From NCBI GenBank assembly GCA_947650365.1, contig CANTAL010000020.1, positions 186,001 through 250,000 on the forward strand: a DNA stretch of 64,000 nucleotides, given 5' to 3'. The notes below the pieces were generated by a model. That model was not told the origin of the DNA and searched no databases. It saw only the letters and a program-made list of their open reading frames with translations. Position 1 is the stretch's first letter. Each line of letters opens with the position of its first letter. The position numbers and the translations under genes were made by a program. The DNA is from Chamaelirium japonicum (Eukaryota > Streptophyta > Magnoliopsida > Liliales > Melanthiaceae). This document shows positions 13,832 to 27,215 of the stretch, piece by piece.

Positions 13832-14547
13832 ACGATCCATTCTAATTCATTCATACAGTCCATTCTTATTCATTCGCACGAATGTATCCATTCTAATCCA
13901 TTCGTACGATCCATTCTAATCCATTCGTACAATCCATTCTAATTCATTCGCACAAATGTATCCATTCTAATTCATTCGTACGATCCATTCTAATTCATTC
14001 GTAAGATCCATTCTAAGTCATTCGTACGATCCATTCTAATTCATTCGCACGAATGTATCCATTCTAGTTCATTCGTACGATCCATTCTAATTCATTCGTA
14101 CGATCCATTCTAATTTGTTCGTACGATCCATTCTAATTCATTCGTAATTCATTCTAATTCATTCATACAATCCATTCTAATTCTTTCACACGATCCATTC
14201 TAATTCATTCGTACGTTCCATTCTAATTCATTAGCACGATCCATGCTAATTCATTCGTTCGATCAATTCTAATTCATTAGCACGATCTATTCTAATTCAT
14301 TCATACGATCCAATCTAATTCATTCGCACGATCCATTCTAATTCATTCATAGGATCCATTCTAATTCATTCATACGATCCATTCTAATTCATTCATACAA
14401 TCCATTCTAATTCTTTCACACGATCCATTCTAATTCATTCGTACGATCCATTCTAATTCATTCGCATAATCCATTCTATTTCATTCGTACGATCCATTCT
14501 TACTCATTCGTATGATCCATTCTAATTCATTCACACGAATGTATCCA
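13832..14547 (-). repeat. Block 15 (R)
   Basis: Holds a shortened GTAATTCATTC unit near 14142, phrase D (CATGCTAATTC, GTTCGATC, TTAGCACG) near 14231, then reverse phrase A near 14395-14515. Confidence 0.92.
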
Positions 14548-14718
14548 TAATGGATCATACGAATGAGTAAGAATGGATCGTACGAAAGAAATAGAATGGA
14601 TTGTGCGAATGAATTAGAATGGACCGTACGAATGAATTAGACATACGAATGAATTAGAATGGATACATTCGTGCGAATAAATTAGAATTGATCATACGAA
14701 TGAGTAAGAATGGATCGT
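14548..14718 (+). repeat. Block 16 (F)
   Basis: 171 bp entered through TATCCATAATGGATC and left at GGATCGTCATTC. Both edges recur at 54766-54918 (shift 40,217), which lacks an 18-bp piece. Confidence 0.92.
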
Positions 14719-14937
14719 CATTCTAATTCATTCGTATGATCCATTCTAATTCATTCGCGCAATCTATTCTAATTCATTTGTACGATCCATTCTAATTCAT
14801 TCGTACGATCCATTCTAATTCATTCATACAACCCATTCTAATTTATTCGCACGAATGTATCCATTCTAATTCATTCGTACGATCCATTCTAATTCATTAA
14901 TATGATCCATTCTAATTCATTCGTAAGATCCATTCTA
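14719..14937 (-). repeat. Block 17 (R)
   Basis: 219 bp; GCGCAATC and TTAATATG units. Leaves through CTAATGAATTAG. Confidence 0.9.
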
Positions 14938-15771
14938 ATGAATTAGAATTGATCGTACGAATGAAATAGAATGGATTGCACGAATGATTTAGAATGGATC
15001 GTACGAATGAATTAGAATGGATCGTGTGAAAGAATTAGAATGGATCGTACGAATGAATTAGAATGGATCGTACGAAGGAATTAGAATGGATCATACGAAT
15101 GAATTAGAATGGATCGTACGAATGAATTAGAATGGATCGTACGAAGGAATTAGAATGGATCATACGAATGAATTAGATAGATCGTACGAATGAATTAGAA
15201 TGGATCATACGAATGAGTAAGAATGGATCGTACGAATGAAATAGAATGGATTGTACGAATGAGTTAGAATGGATACATTCGTGCGAATGAATTAGAATGG
15301 ATCGTACGAATGAATTAGAATTGATCGTACGAATGAATTAGAATGGATCGTACGAATGAATTAGAATGCATCGTACGAAAGGATTAGAATGAATATATTC
15401 GTGCGAATGTATTAGAATGGATCGTACGAATGAATTAGACTGGATCGTACGAATGAATTTGAATGGATACATTTGTGCGAATGAATCTAAATGGATTGTA
15501 TGAATGAATTACAATGGATCGTACGAATGAATTAGAATGGATCGTACGAATAAATTAGAATGGATCAAATGAATGAATTAGAATGGTTACATTCATGCGA
15601 ATGAATTAGAATGGATCGTACGAATGGATTAGAATGGATCGTATGAGTGAATTAAAATGGATACGAAGGAATTAGAATAGATCGTACGAAGGAATTAGAA
15701 TGGATCATACGAATGAAATAGAATGGATCGTACGAAGGAATTTGAATGGATCATACGAAGGAATTAGAATG
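14938..15771 (+). repeat. Block 18 (F)
   Basis: Carries phrase E (TTAGACTGG, AATTTGAATGG, 28-bp TTTGTGCG, AATCTAAATGG, TTACAATGG) at about 15430-15515 and a 20-bp unit GGATACGAAGG near 15659. Ends at GAATGCATTC. Confidence 0.92.
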
Positions 15772-16406
15772 CATTCGTATGATCCATTCTAATTCATTCG
15801 GATGAATGTATCCATTCTAATTTATTCATATGATCCATTCTAATTCATTCGTTCAATCCATTCTAATTCATTCGTACGATCCATTCTTACTCATTCGTAT
15901 GATCAATTCTAATTCATTCATACGATCCATTCTAATTCATTCGCACGAATGTATCCATTCCATTCGTACGATCCATTCATACGATCCATTCTAATTCATT
16001 CATACAATCCATTCTAATTCTTTCACACGATCCTTTCTATTTCATTCGTACGATCCATTCTAATTCATTCGTACGATCCATTCTAATTCATTCTAATTCA
16101 TTCCTAGGATCCATTCTACGATCCATTCTAATTTATTTGTATCCATTCTATTTCATTCGCACGATCCATTCTAATTCATTCGTGTAATCTATTCTAATTC
16201 ATTCGTACGATCCATTCTAATTCATTCATACGATCCATTCTAATTTATTCGCATGAATGTATCCATTCTAATTCATTTGCACGATCCATTCTAATTCATT
16301 CCTATGATCTATTCTAATTCATTCGTACGATCCATTCTAATCCATTCTACGATCCATTCTAATTCATTCGTATATTCCATTCTAATTCATTAGCACGATC
16401 CATGCT
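15772..16406 (-). repeat. Block 19 (R)
   Basis: Untidy: near 15960-16000 and 16080-16150 units are cut to 10 to 20 bp (TCATTCTAATTCATTCC, CATTCTACGATCC). Confidence 0.9.
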
Positions 16407-16424
16407 AATGAATTAGAATGGATG
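16407..16424 (+). repeat. Block 20 (F), single-unit inversion
   Basis: One F unit, AATGAATTAGAATGG, sits between R units at CATGCTAATG and GATGGTATGATCC. It is the smallest orientation block. Confidence 0.8.
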
Positions 16425-18181
16425 GTATGATCCAATCTAATTCATTCATACGATCCATTCTTACTCATTCGTATGATCCATTCTAATTCAATCGTACGAT
16501 CCATTCTAATTCATTCGTATGATCCATTCTAATTCCTTCGTACGATCCATTCTAATTCATTCGTACGATCCATTCTAATTCATTCGTACGATCCATTCTA
16601 ATTCCTTCGTACAATCCATTCTAATTCATTCATACGATCCATTCTAATTCATTCTAATTCATTCGCACGATCCATTCTAATTCATTCGTACGATCCATTC
16701 TAATTCATTCATACGATCCATTCTAATTCATTCGCACGAATGTATCCATTCTAATTCATTCGTACGATCCATTCTAATTCATTCGTATGATCCATTCTAA
16801 TTCCTTCGTACGATCCATTCTAATTCCTTCGTATCCATTCTAATTCACTCATACGATCCATTCTAATTCATTCATACGATCTATTCTAATTCATTCATAC
16901 AATCCATTCTAATTCTTTCACACGATCCATTCTAATTCATTCGTACGATCCATTCTAACTCATTCGCACAATCCATTCTAATTCATTCGCACGAATGTAT
17001 CCATTCTAAATCATTCGTACAATCCATTCTATTTCATTCTAATCCATTCGTAGGATCCATTCTAATCCATTCGTACGTTTCATTCTAATTCATTCGTACG
17101 ATCCATTCTAATTCATTCGCCCGAATATATCCATTCTAATCCATTCGTACGATCCATTCTAATCCATTCGTACGATCCATTCTAATTCATTCGCATGAAT
17201 GTAACCATTCTAATTCATTCATTTGATCCATTCTAATTCATTCGTACGATCCATTCTAATTCATTCGTCCGATCCATTCTAATTCATTCGCACGAATGTA
17301 TCCATTCTAATTCATTCGTACGTTACATTCTAATTCATTCATACGATCCATTCTAATTCATTCGCACAAATGTATCCATTCTTGTTTATTCGTACGATCC
17401 ATTCTAATTCATTCGTACGATCCATTCTAATTCATTCATACGAATGTATCCATTCTAATTCATTTGTATAATCCATTCTAATTCATTCACATGATCCATT
17501 CTAATTCATTCGTACGATCCATTCTAATTCATTCGTACGATCCATTCTAATTCATTCGTATGATCTATTCTAATTAATTCGTATGATCCATTCTAATTCA
17601 TTCGTACAATCCATTCTAATTCATTTGCACGAATATATCCATTCTAATTCTAATTCATTAGCACGATCTATTCTAATACATTCATGCGATCCATTCTAAT
17701 TCATTCGCACGAATGTATCCATTCTAGTTCATTCATACGATCCATTCTAATTCATTCGCACGATCCATTCTAATTCATTAGCACGAATATATCCATTCTA
17801 ATTCATTCGCACGATCCATTCTAATTCATTCGTACGATCCATTCTAATTCATTCGCACGAATGTATCCATTCTAATTCATTAGCACAATCCATTCTAATT
17901 CATTCGTATGATCCATTCTAATTCCTTCGTACGATCCATTCTAATTCCTTCGTATCCATTCTAATTCACTCATACGATCCATTCTAATTCATTCATACGA
18001 TCTATTCTAATTCATTCATACAATCCATTCTAATTCTTTCACACAATCCATTATAAATCATTCGTACGATCCATTCTAATTCATTCGCACAATCCATTCT
18101 AATTCATTCGCACGAATGTATCCATTCTAAATCATTCGTACAATCCATTCTATTTCATTCGTACGATCCATTCTTACTCAT
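16425..18181 (-). repeat. Block 21 (R)
   Basis: 20-bp units near 16828 and 17948 occur in two matching stretches about 1.12 kb apart (16775-17030 and 17895-18150), a further internal duplication. A phrase B stretch lies near 17040-17290. Confidence 0.92.
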
Positions 18182-18468
18182 TGTACGAATGAATTAGAAT
18201 GGATCCTACGAATGAATTAGAATGGATCGTGTGAAAGAATTAGAATGGATACATTCGTGCGAATGAATTAGAATGGATATATTCATGCGAAAGAATTAGA
18301 ATAGATCGTATGAATGAATTAGAATGGATCCTATGAATGAATTAGAATTGATCGTACGAATGAAATAGAATGGATTGCACGAATGATTTAAAATGGATCG
18401 TACGAATGAATTAGAATGGATCGTACGAATAAATTAGAATGGATACATTCGTCCGAATGAATTAGAAT
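18182..18468 (+). repeat. Block 22 (F)
   Basis: 287 bp opening part-way into phrase A (CCTACG, GTGTGAAAG). Ends in TTAGAATCCATTCTAA. Confidence 0.9.
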
Positions 18469-19121
18469 CCATTCTAATTCATTCCGTACGATCCATTCTA
18501 ATTCATTCGCTTGAATGTATCCATTCTAATCCATTCGTACGATCCATTCCAATCCATTCGTATGATCCATTCTAATTCATTCGCATGAATGTAACCATTC
18601 TAATTCATTCATACAATCCATTCTAATTCATTCCGTACGATCCATTCTAATTCATTCGCTTGAATGTATCCATTCTAATCCATTCGTACGATCCATTCTA
18701 ATCCATTCGTACGATCCATTCTAATTCATTCGCATGAATGTAACCATTCTAATTCATTCATTTGATCCATTCTAATTCATGCGTACGATCCATTCTAATT
18801 CATTAGCACGATCCATGCTAATTCATTCGTTCGATCAATTCTAATTCATTCGCACGATCCATTCTAATTCATTCGTACGATCCATTCTAATTCATTCGTA
18901 CGATCCATTCTAATTCCTTCGTACGATCCATTCTAATTCATTCGTACGATCCATTCTAATTCATTCATACAATCCATTCTAATTCTTTCACACGATCGAT
19001 TCTAATTCATTCGTACGATCCATTTTAATTCATTCGTGCAATCCATTCTATTTCATTCGTACGATCCGTTCTTACTCATTCGTACGATCCATTCTAATTC
19101 ATTCACACGAATGTATCTATT
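18469..19121 (-). repeat. Block 23 (R)
   Basis: ATTCCGTACG plus GCTTGAATG stretch occurs twice (near 18483 and 18631) and matches 35149. The end matches the last 250 bp of block 43 before 36500. Confidence 0.92.
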
Positions 19122-19824
19122 CCTATGAATGAATTAGAATAGATTGTACGAATGAATTAGAATAGATCGTACGAATGAATTAGAATGGATCGTACGAAGG
19201 AATTAGAATGGATCGTACGAATGAATTAGAATGGATCGTACGAATGAATTTGACTAGATCGTATGAATGAATTAGAATGGATCGTACGAAGGAATTAGAA
19301 TGGATCGTACGAATGAATTAGACTGGATCGTACGAATGAATTTGAATGGATACATTTGTGCGAATGAATCTAAATGGATTGTATGAATGAATTACAATGG
19401 ATCGTATGAATAAATTAGAATGGATCGTACGAATGAATTAGAATAGCTCATACGAATGAATTAGAATGAATCGTATGAATGAATTAGAATGGTTACATTC
19501 GTGCGAATGAATTAGAATAGATCGTAAGAATGAATTAGAATGGATCGTACGAATAAATTAGAATGGATCGTGGGAATGAATTAGAATGGATCGTACGAAT
19601 GAATTAGAATGGATCCATCGAATGAGTTAGAATGGATCATACGAATGAATTAGAATGGATTGTACGAATGAATTAGAATGGATTATGCGAATGAATTAGA
19701 ATGGATCGTATGAATGAATAAGAATGGATCGTACGAATGAAGTAGAATGGATCGTTCGAATGAATTAGCATGAATCGTACGAATGTATTAGAATGGATCG
19801 TACGAATGAATTAGAATGAATCGT
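19122..19824 (+). repeat. Block 24 (F)
   Basis: 703 bp, pair of block 44 (702 bp). Phrase E near 19315-19400 leads into phrase C. Confidence 0.94.
19611..19824 (+). repeat. 214-bp phrase C, copy 1
   Basis: Ordered units with GGATCCAYCG, GAGTTAG, TTGTAC, TTGTGCG/TATGCG, GAATAAG, TTAGCATG and ATGTATTAG, ending exactly at the switch GAATGAATCGTA. This copy has CCATCG and GAAGTAG private changes. Confidence 0.93.
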
Positions 19825-20533
19825 ATGATCCATTTTAATTCAATCATCCGATCTATTCTAATTTATTCGCATGAATGTATCCATTCTAATTCATTCGTAC
19901 AATTCATTCTATTTCATTCGTATGATCCATTCTTACTCATTCGTATGATCCATTCTAATTCATTCGTACGATCCATTCTAATTCATTCGTACGATCCATT
20001 CTAGTTCATTCGCACGATCCATTCTAATTCATTCATACGATCCATTCTAATTCATTCATACGATCCATTCTAATTTATTCGCCCGATCCATTCTAATTCC
20101 TTCATACGATCCATTCTATTCGAATGGATCATGCGATCCATTCGAATTCATTCGCACAATCCATTCTAATTAATTCATACGATCCATTCTAATTCATTCA
20201 TACAATGCATTCTAATTCTTTCACACGATCCATTCTAATTCATTCATACGATCCATTCTAATTGATTCGTACAATCCATTCTATTTCATTTGTACGATCC
20301 ATTCTTACTCATTCGTATGATCCATTCTAATTCATTCGTACGATCCATTCTAATTCATTTGTACGATCCATTCTAATTCATTCGTACAATCCATTCTATT
20401 TCATTCTTACGATCCATTCTTACTCATTCGTATGATCCATTCTAATTCATTCGCACGAATGTATCCATTCTAATTCATTCATACAATCCATTCTAATTCA
20501 TTCCGTACGATCCATTCTAATTCATTCGTACGA
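19825..20533 (-). repeat. Block 25 (R)
   Basis: 709 bp against 639 in block 45: a duplicated CTATTTC / CTTACTC stretch (near 20280 and 20396) explains three of the extra units. A 62-codon open frame spans its left edge and is judged spurious. Confidence 0.94.
20118..20147. repeat. 30-bp hairpin cassette, copy 4
   Basis: Loop ATGC, in R block 25. Counterpart in macro-repeat copy 2 is 37519-37548. Confidence 0.95.
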
Positions 20534-20563
20534 TCGTACGAATGAATTAGAATGGATCGTACG
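20504..20563. repeat. 60-bp perfect palindrome at an R-to-F switch
   Basis: Centre 20533/20534, 30-base arms without spacer. Just outside the left arm a single extra C (ATTCCGTACG) breaks symmetry, after which pairing resumes. The same extra C is present at 27895 and 37812, showing common descent of this junction. Confidence 0.93.
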
Positions 20564-20961
20564 AATGAATTAGAATAGATTGTGCGAATGAATTAGAATG
20601 GATCGTACGAATGAATTAGAATGGATCGTACGAATGAATTAGAATGGATCATACGAATAAGTAAGAATGGATCGTATGAATGAATTAGAATGGATCGTAC
20701 GAATGAATTAGAATGGATCGTACAAATAAATTAGAATGGATACATTCGTCCGAATGAATTAGAATGGATCATACGAATGAGTAAGAATGGATCGTACGAA
20801 TGATATAGAATAGATTGTACGAATAAATTAGAATGGATCCAACGAATGAATTAGAATGGATCGTGTGAAAGAATTAGAATGGATTGAATGAATGAATTAG
20901 AATGGATCGTATGAATGAATTAGAATGGATCGTGCGAATGAATTCGAATGGATCGTACGAA
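20534..20961 (+). repeat. Block 26 (F)
   Basis: 428 bp, one unit longer than block 46. Phrase A at 20766-20890 with CCAACG and TTGAATG changes. Confidence 0.94.
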
Positions 20962-20968
20962 TTCATTC
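20936..20968. repeat. Hairpin at F-to-R switch: 11-base arms, 11-base loop
   Basis: Arms GAATGAATTCG and CGAATTCATTC enclose AATGGATCGTA. Each arm contains an EcoRI-type GAATTC, absent from the consensus monomer. Confidence 0.92.
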
Positions 20969-22197
20969 TAATTCATTCATACAATCAATTCTAATTCCTT
21001 CACATGATCCATTCTAATTCATTCGTACGTTCCATTCTAATTCATTAGCACGATCCATGCTAATTCATTCGTTCGATCAATTCTAATTCAATAGCACGAT
21101 CCATTCTAATTCATTCGTACGATCCATTCTAATTCATTCGCACGATCTATTCTAATTCATTCGTAGGATCCATTCTAATTCATTCATACGATCTATTCTA
21201 ATTCTTTCGCACGAATGTATCCATTCTAATTCATTCGCACGAATGTATCCATTCTAATTCATTCGTATGATCCATTCTAATTCATTCGCACGATCCATTC
21301 TAATTCATTCGTACAATCAATTCTAATTCATTCGCACGAATGTATCCATTCTAATTCATTCGTACGATCCATTCTAATTCATTCATAGGATCCATTCTAA
21401 TTCATTCATACAATCCATTCTAATTCATTCGCACGAATGTATTCACTCTAATTCATTCGTACGATCAGTTCTAATTCATTCACAAAATCTATTCTAATTC
21501 ATTCATACGATCCATTCTAATTCATTCACACGAATGTATCCATTCTAATTCATTCATACGATCCATTCTAATTCATTCGTACGGTCCATTCTAATTCACT
21601 CATATGATCCATTCTAATACATTCATACGATCCATTCTAATTCATTTGCACGAATATATCCATTCTAATTCATTCGTACGATCCATTCTAATTCCTTCGT
21701 ACGATCCATTCTAATTCATTCGTACGATCTATTCTATTTCATTCGTACGATCCATTCTTACTCATTCGTACGATCCATTCTAATTCATTCGTCCGATCCA
21801 TTCTAATTCATTCGTACAATCCTTGCTAATTCATTCGTTCGATCAATTCTAATTCATTAGCACGGTCCATTCTAATTCATTCGTACGATCCATTCTAATT
21901 CATTCGCACGATCCATTCTAATTCATTCCTAGGATCCATTCTAATTCATTCATACGATCTATTCTAATTCTTTCGCACGAATGTATCCATTCTAATTCAT
22001 TCGCACGAATGTGTCCATTCTAATTCATTTGTACGATCCATTCTAATTCATTCGCACGATCCATTCTAATTCATTCGTACGATCAATTCTAATTCTTTAG
22101 CACGATCCATTCTAATTCATTCGTACGATCCATTCAAATTCATTCGCACGATCAATTCTAATTCATTCGTACAATCCATTCTATTTCATTCGTACGG
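20962..22197 (-). repeat. Block 27 (R)
   Basis: 1,236 bp, exactly as long as block 47. Phrase D near 21050. Ends ATTCGTACG-GAT-CGTACGAAT, a 9-base inverted repeat with 3-base spacer (22188-22208). Confidence 0.94.
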
Positions 22198-22517
22198 ATC
22201 GTACGAATGAATTAGAATGGATCGTACGAATGAACTAGAATGGATACAATCGTGCGAATGAATTAGAATGGATCGTACGAATGAATTAGAATGGATCGTA
22301 CGAATGAATTAGAATGGATCTTACGAATGAATTAGAATGGATCGTACGAATGAATTAGAATGGATACATTCGTGCGAATGAATTAGAACGGATCGGACGA
22401 ATGAATTAGAATGGATCATACGAATGAATTAGATTGGATCAAATGAATGAATTAGAATGGATCGTACGAGTGAATTAGAATGGATACATTCGTGCGAATG
22501 AATTAGAATGGATCGTG
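22198..22517 (+). repeat. Block 28 (F)
   Basis: 320 bp; block 48 keeps only 56 bp of it. Exit at CGTGCACG. Confidence 0.93.
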
Positions 22518-23328
22518 CACGAATGTATCCATTCTAATTCATTCATACGATCCATTCTGCACAAAGGTATCCATTCTAATCCATTCGTAGGATCCATTCT
22601 AATCCATTCGTACGATCCATTCTAATTCATTCGTACGATCCATTCTAATTCATTCGCTCGAATGTATCTATTCTAATCCATTCGTACGATCCATTCTAAT
22701 CCATTCGTACGATCCATTCTAATTCATTCGGATGAATGTAACCATTGTAATTCATTCATTTGATCCATTCTAATTCATTCGTACGATCCATTCTAATTTA
22801 TTCGTCCGATCCATTCTAATTCATTCGCACGATTGTATCCATTCTAATTCATTCGTACGATCCATTCTAATTCATTCGTACGATCCATTCTAATTCATTC
22901 GTAAGATCCATTCTAATTCATTCGTATGATCCATTCTAATTCATTCGTACGATCCATTCTAAATCATTTGCATGAATGTATCCATTCTAATTCATTCGTA
23001 CAATCCATTCTATTTCATTCATACGATCCATTCTTACTCATTCGTATGATCCATTCTAATTCATTCGTATGATCCATTCTAATTCATTCTTACGATCCAT
23101 TCTATTTCATTCGCACGATCCATTCTAATTCATTCATACGATCCATTCTAATTCATTCCTACGAGCCATTCTAATTCATTCGCCCGATCCATTCTAATTC
23201 ATTCATACAATCCATTCTATTCGAATGGATCATGCGATCCATTCGAATTCATTCGCACGATCCATTCTAATTCATTCATACGATCCATTCTAATTCATTC
23301 ACACGATCCATTCTAATTCATTAGCATG
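22518..23328 (-). repeat. Block 29 (R)
   Basis: Phrase B from 22558 (CACAAAGGTATCC, GCTCGAATG, GGATGAATGTAACC), then reverse phrase A, then the hairpin at 23219. Pair of block 49 (781 bp). Confidence 0.93.
23219..23248. repeat. 30-bp hairpin cassette, copy 5
   Basis: Loop ATGC, in R block 29. Counterpart is 40211-40240. Confidence 0.95.
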
Positions 23329-23349
23329 GATCTAATGAATTAGAATGGA
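23307..23349. repeat. Inverted repeat at R-to-F switch: 18-base arms, 7-base loop
   Basis: Left arm ends CATTCTAATTCATTAG, loop CATGGAT, right arm begins CTAATGAATTAGAATG. The F side carries the marker GGAATATACG at once. Confidence 0.92.
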
Positions 23350-23868
23350 ATATACGAATGAATTAGAATGGATCGTAGAATGGATCGTATGAAATGAATT
23401 AGAATGAATTAGAATGGATCGTACGAATGAATTAGAATGGATCATACGAATGAGTAAGAATGGATCGTACAAATGAAATAGAATGGATTGTACGAATGAA
23501 TTAGAATGGATCCTACGAATGAATTAGAATGGATCGTGTGAAAGAATTAGAATGGATTGTATGAATGAATTAGAATGGATCGTATGAATGAAATAGAATG
23601 GATTGTATGAATGAATTAAAATGGATCGTACAAATGAATTAGAATGGATCGTACGAATGAATTAGAATGGATCATACGAATGAGTAAGAATGGATCGTAC
23701 GAATGAATTAGAATGGATCGTACGAATGAATTAGAATGGATCGTACGAATAAATTAGAATGGATACATTCATCCGAATGAATTAGAATGGATCATACGAA
23801 TGAGTAAGAATGGATCGTACGAATAAAATAGAATAGATTCTACGGACGATTGAATTAGAGTGGATCGT
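23329..23868 (+). repeat. Block 30 (F)
   Basis: 540 bp, same length as block 50. Phrase A at 23439-23563; ends CTACGGACGATTGAATTAG before the GATCGTACGAT switch. Confidence 0.94.
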
Positions 23869-25444
23869 ACGATTTATTCTAATTCATTCGTACGATCCAT
23901 TCTAATACATTCGTACGATTCATGCTAATTCATTCGCACGATCCATTCTAATTCATTCTCACGATCCATTCTTATTCATTCATACGATCCATTATAATTC
24001 ATTCGCACAATCCATTCTAATTCATTCGTACAATCCATTCTAATTCATTCGTATGATCCATTCTAACTCATTCGGTGGATCTATTCTAATTCATTCGTAC
24101 GATCCATTCTAATTCATTCCCACGATCCATTCTAATTTATTCGTACGATCCATTCTAATTCATTCGTACGATCTATTCTAATTCATTCGCAAGAATGTAA
24201 CCATTTTAATTCATTCATACGATTCATTCTAATTTATTCGTATGAGCTATTCTAATTCATTCGTACGATCCATTCTAATTCATTCGTACGATCCATTGTA
24301 ATTCATTCATACAATCCATTTAGATTCATTCGCACAAATGTATCCATTCAAATTCATTCGTACGATCCATTCTAATTCATTCGTACGATCCATTCTATTT
24401 CATTCATACGATCTATTCTAATTCATTCATACAATCCATTCTAATTCTTTCACACAATCCATTCTAATTCATTCGTACGATCCATTCTAATTCATTCGTA
24501 CGATCCATTCTAATTCACTCATATGATCCATTCTAATACATTCATACGATCCATTCTAATTCATTTGCACGAATATATCCATTCTAATTCATTCGTACGA
24601 TCCATTCTAATTCATTCATACGATCCATTCTAATTCATTTGCACGAATTTATCTATTCTAATTCATTCGTACGATCCATTCTAATTCCTTCGTACGATCC
24701 ATTCTAATTCGTTCGTACGATCCATTCTAATTCATTCGTACGATCCATTCTAATTCATTAATATGATCCATTCTAATTCATTCGTACGATCCATTCTAAT
24801 TCATTAGCACGATCCATTCTAATTCATTCTACGATCCATTCTAATTCATTCGTACGATCCATTCTAATTCATTCGTACGATCCATTCAAATTCATTCGTA
24901 AGATCCATTCTAATTCATTCGTACGATCCATTCTAATTCATTCATACGATCCATTCTAATTCATTCGCACGAATGTATCCATTCTAGTTCATTCGTACGA
25001 TCCATTCTAATTCATTCGTACGATCCATTCTAATTCATTCGCACGATCCATTCTAATTCATTCGTACGATCCATTCTAATTCATTCATACGATCCATTCT
25101 AATTCATTCGCACGAATGTATCCATTCTAATTCATTCATACGATCCATTCTACTTCATTCGTACTATCCGTTCTAATTCACTCATACGATCCTTCTAATT
25201 CATTCATACGATCCATTCTAATTCATTTGCACGAATATATCCATTCTAATTCATTCGTACGATCCATTCTAATTCCTTCGTACGATCCATTCTAATTCCT
25301 TCGTACGATCCATTCTAATTAATTCGTACGATCCATTCTAATTCATTCGTATGATCCATTCTAATTCATTCGTACGATCCATTCTTACTCATTCGTACGA
25401 TCCATTCTAATTCATTCATACAATCCATTCTAATTCTTTCGTTC
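23869..25444 (-). repeat. Block 31 (R)
   Basis: Second copy of the TTCGGTGGATC stretch, then a TTTGCACGAATATATCC unit series. 66 bp shorter than block 51. Exit at TTCGAA 25442-25447. Confidence 0.94.
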
Positions 25445-25664
25445 GAATGAATTAGAATGGATACCTTTGTGCATATGAATTAGAATGGATCGTACGAATG
25501 AATTAGAATGGATCATATTAATGAATTAGAATGGATCGTACGAATGAATTAGAATGGATACATTCATGCGAATGAATTAGAATGGATCGTGCGAATCAAT
25601 TAGACTGGATCATGCGAATGAATAAGAATAGATCGTGCTAATGAATTCGAATTGATCGAACGAA
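25445..25664 (+). repeat. Block 32 (F)
   Basis: 220 bp, same length as block 52. Starts with GGATACCTTTGTGC and ends GATCGAACGAATTC. Confidence 0.94.
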
Positions 25665-26482
25665 TTCATTCTAATTCATTCATACAATCCATTCTAATTC
25701 TTTCACACGATCCATTCTAATTCATTCGTACGATCCATTTTAATTCATTCGTGCAATCCATTCTATTTCATTCGTACGAATCCATTCTAATTCATTCGTA
25801 CAATGTATTCTATTCCATTCTAATTCATTCGTACGATCCATTCTTACTCATTCGTACGATCCATTCTAATTCATTCGTACGATCCATTCTATTCTTGTTC
25901 ATTCGTATGATCCATTCTAATTCATTCGTATGATCCATTCTTATTCATTCTTACACATTCGTATGATCCATTCTAATTCATTCGGACGAATGTATCCATT
26001 CTAATTTATTCGTACGATCCATTCTAATTCATTCGTACGATCCATTCTAATTCATTCGTAAGATCCATTCTAATTCAATCGTATGATCCATTCTAATTCA
26101 TTCGTACGATCCATTCTAATTCATTCGTACGATCCATTCTAATTCATTCATACGATCTATTCTAATTCATTCATTCGTACGATCCATTCTAATTCATTCG
26201 TACGATCCATTCTAATTCATTCGCACGATCCATTCTAATTCATTCATAGGATCCATTCTAATTCATTCATACAATCCATTCTAATTCTTTCATACGATCC
26301 ATTGTAATTCATTCGTACGATCCATTCTAATTCACTCATACGATCCATTCTAATACATTCATACGATCCATTCTAATTCATTTGCACGTATATATCCATT
26401 CTAATTAATTCATACGATCCATTCTAATTCATTCGTACGATCCATTCTAATTCATTCGTACGATCCATTCTAATTCCTTCGT
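25665..26482 (-). repeat. Block 33 (R)
   Basis: Pair of block 53. Contains slips (CATTCATTCG near 26168; CTATTCTTGTTC near 25889). A 60-codon open frame at 25751-25933 arises where CTTACTC and CTATTTC variants remove the TAA. Confidence 0.93.
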
Positions 26483-27215
26483 ACGAATGAATTAGAATAG
26501 ATACATTTGTGCGAATGAATTAGAATGCATCGTACGAATGAATTAGAATAGATCGTATGAATGAATTAGAATGGATCGTACGAATGAATTAGAATGGATC
26601 TTACGAATGAATTAGAATGGATCGTACGAATGAATTAGAATGCATCGTACGAAAGAATTAGAATGGATATATTCGTGCGAATGAATTAGAATGGATCGTA
26701 CGAATGAATTAGACTGGATCGTACAAATGAATTTGAATGGATACATTTGTGCGAATGAATCTAAATGGATTGTATGAATGAATTACAATGGATCGTACGA
26801 ATGAATTAGAATGGATCGTACGAATGAATTAGAATAGCTCATACGAATGAATTAGAATGAATCGTATGAATGAATTAGAATGGTTATATTCGTGCGAATG
26901 AATTAGAATAGATCATATGAATGAATTAGAATGGATCGTACGATTAAATTAGAATGGATCGTGGGAATGAATTAGAATGGATCGTACGAATGAATTAGAA
27001 TGGATCCACCGAATGAGTTAGAATGGATCATACGAATGAATTAGAATGGATTGTACGAATGAATTAGAATGGATTGTGCGAATGAATTAGAATGGATCGT
27101 ATGAATGAATAAGAATGGATCGTACGAATGACTTAGAATGGATCGTGAGAATGAATTAGCATGAATCGTACGAATGTATTAGAATGGATCGTACGAATGA
27201 ATTAGAATGAATCGT
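26483..27215 (+). repeat. Block 34 (F)
   Basis: 733 bp, pair of block 54 (732). Same phrase E then phrase C order as block 24, so blocks 24 and 34 are themselves about 7.4 kb-spaced relatives. Confidence 0.94.
27002..27215 (+). repeat. 214-bp phrase C, copy 2
   Basis: Same unit order and length, ending at the same switch. Private variants are ATGACTTAG and CGTGAGAATG. Confidence 0.93.

Noticed and set aside
19816-20004. 62-codon open frame, with a near-copy at 37194-37382
   Set aside because: Similarity of the two comes from the macro-repeat, not from coding constraint. Both span an F-to-R switch and consist of the 23-residue satellite period, with no folded-domain features.
25751-25933. 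60-codon open frame
   Set aside because: Open because CTTACTC and CTATTTC variants remove stops; the homologous place in copy 2 (near 42800-42990) is not open over the same length.
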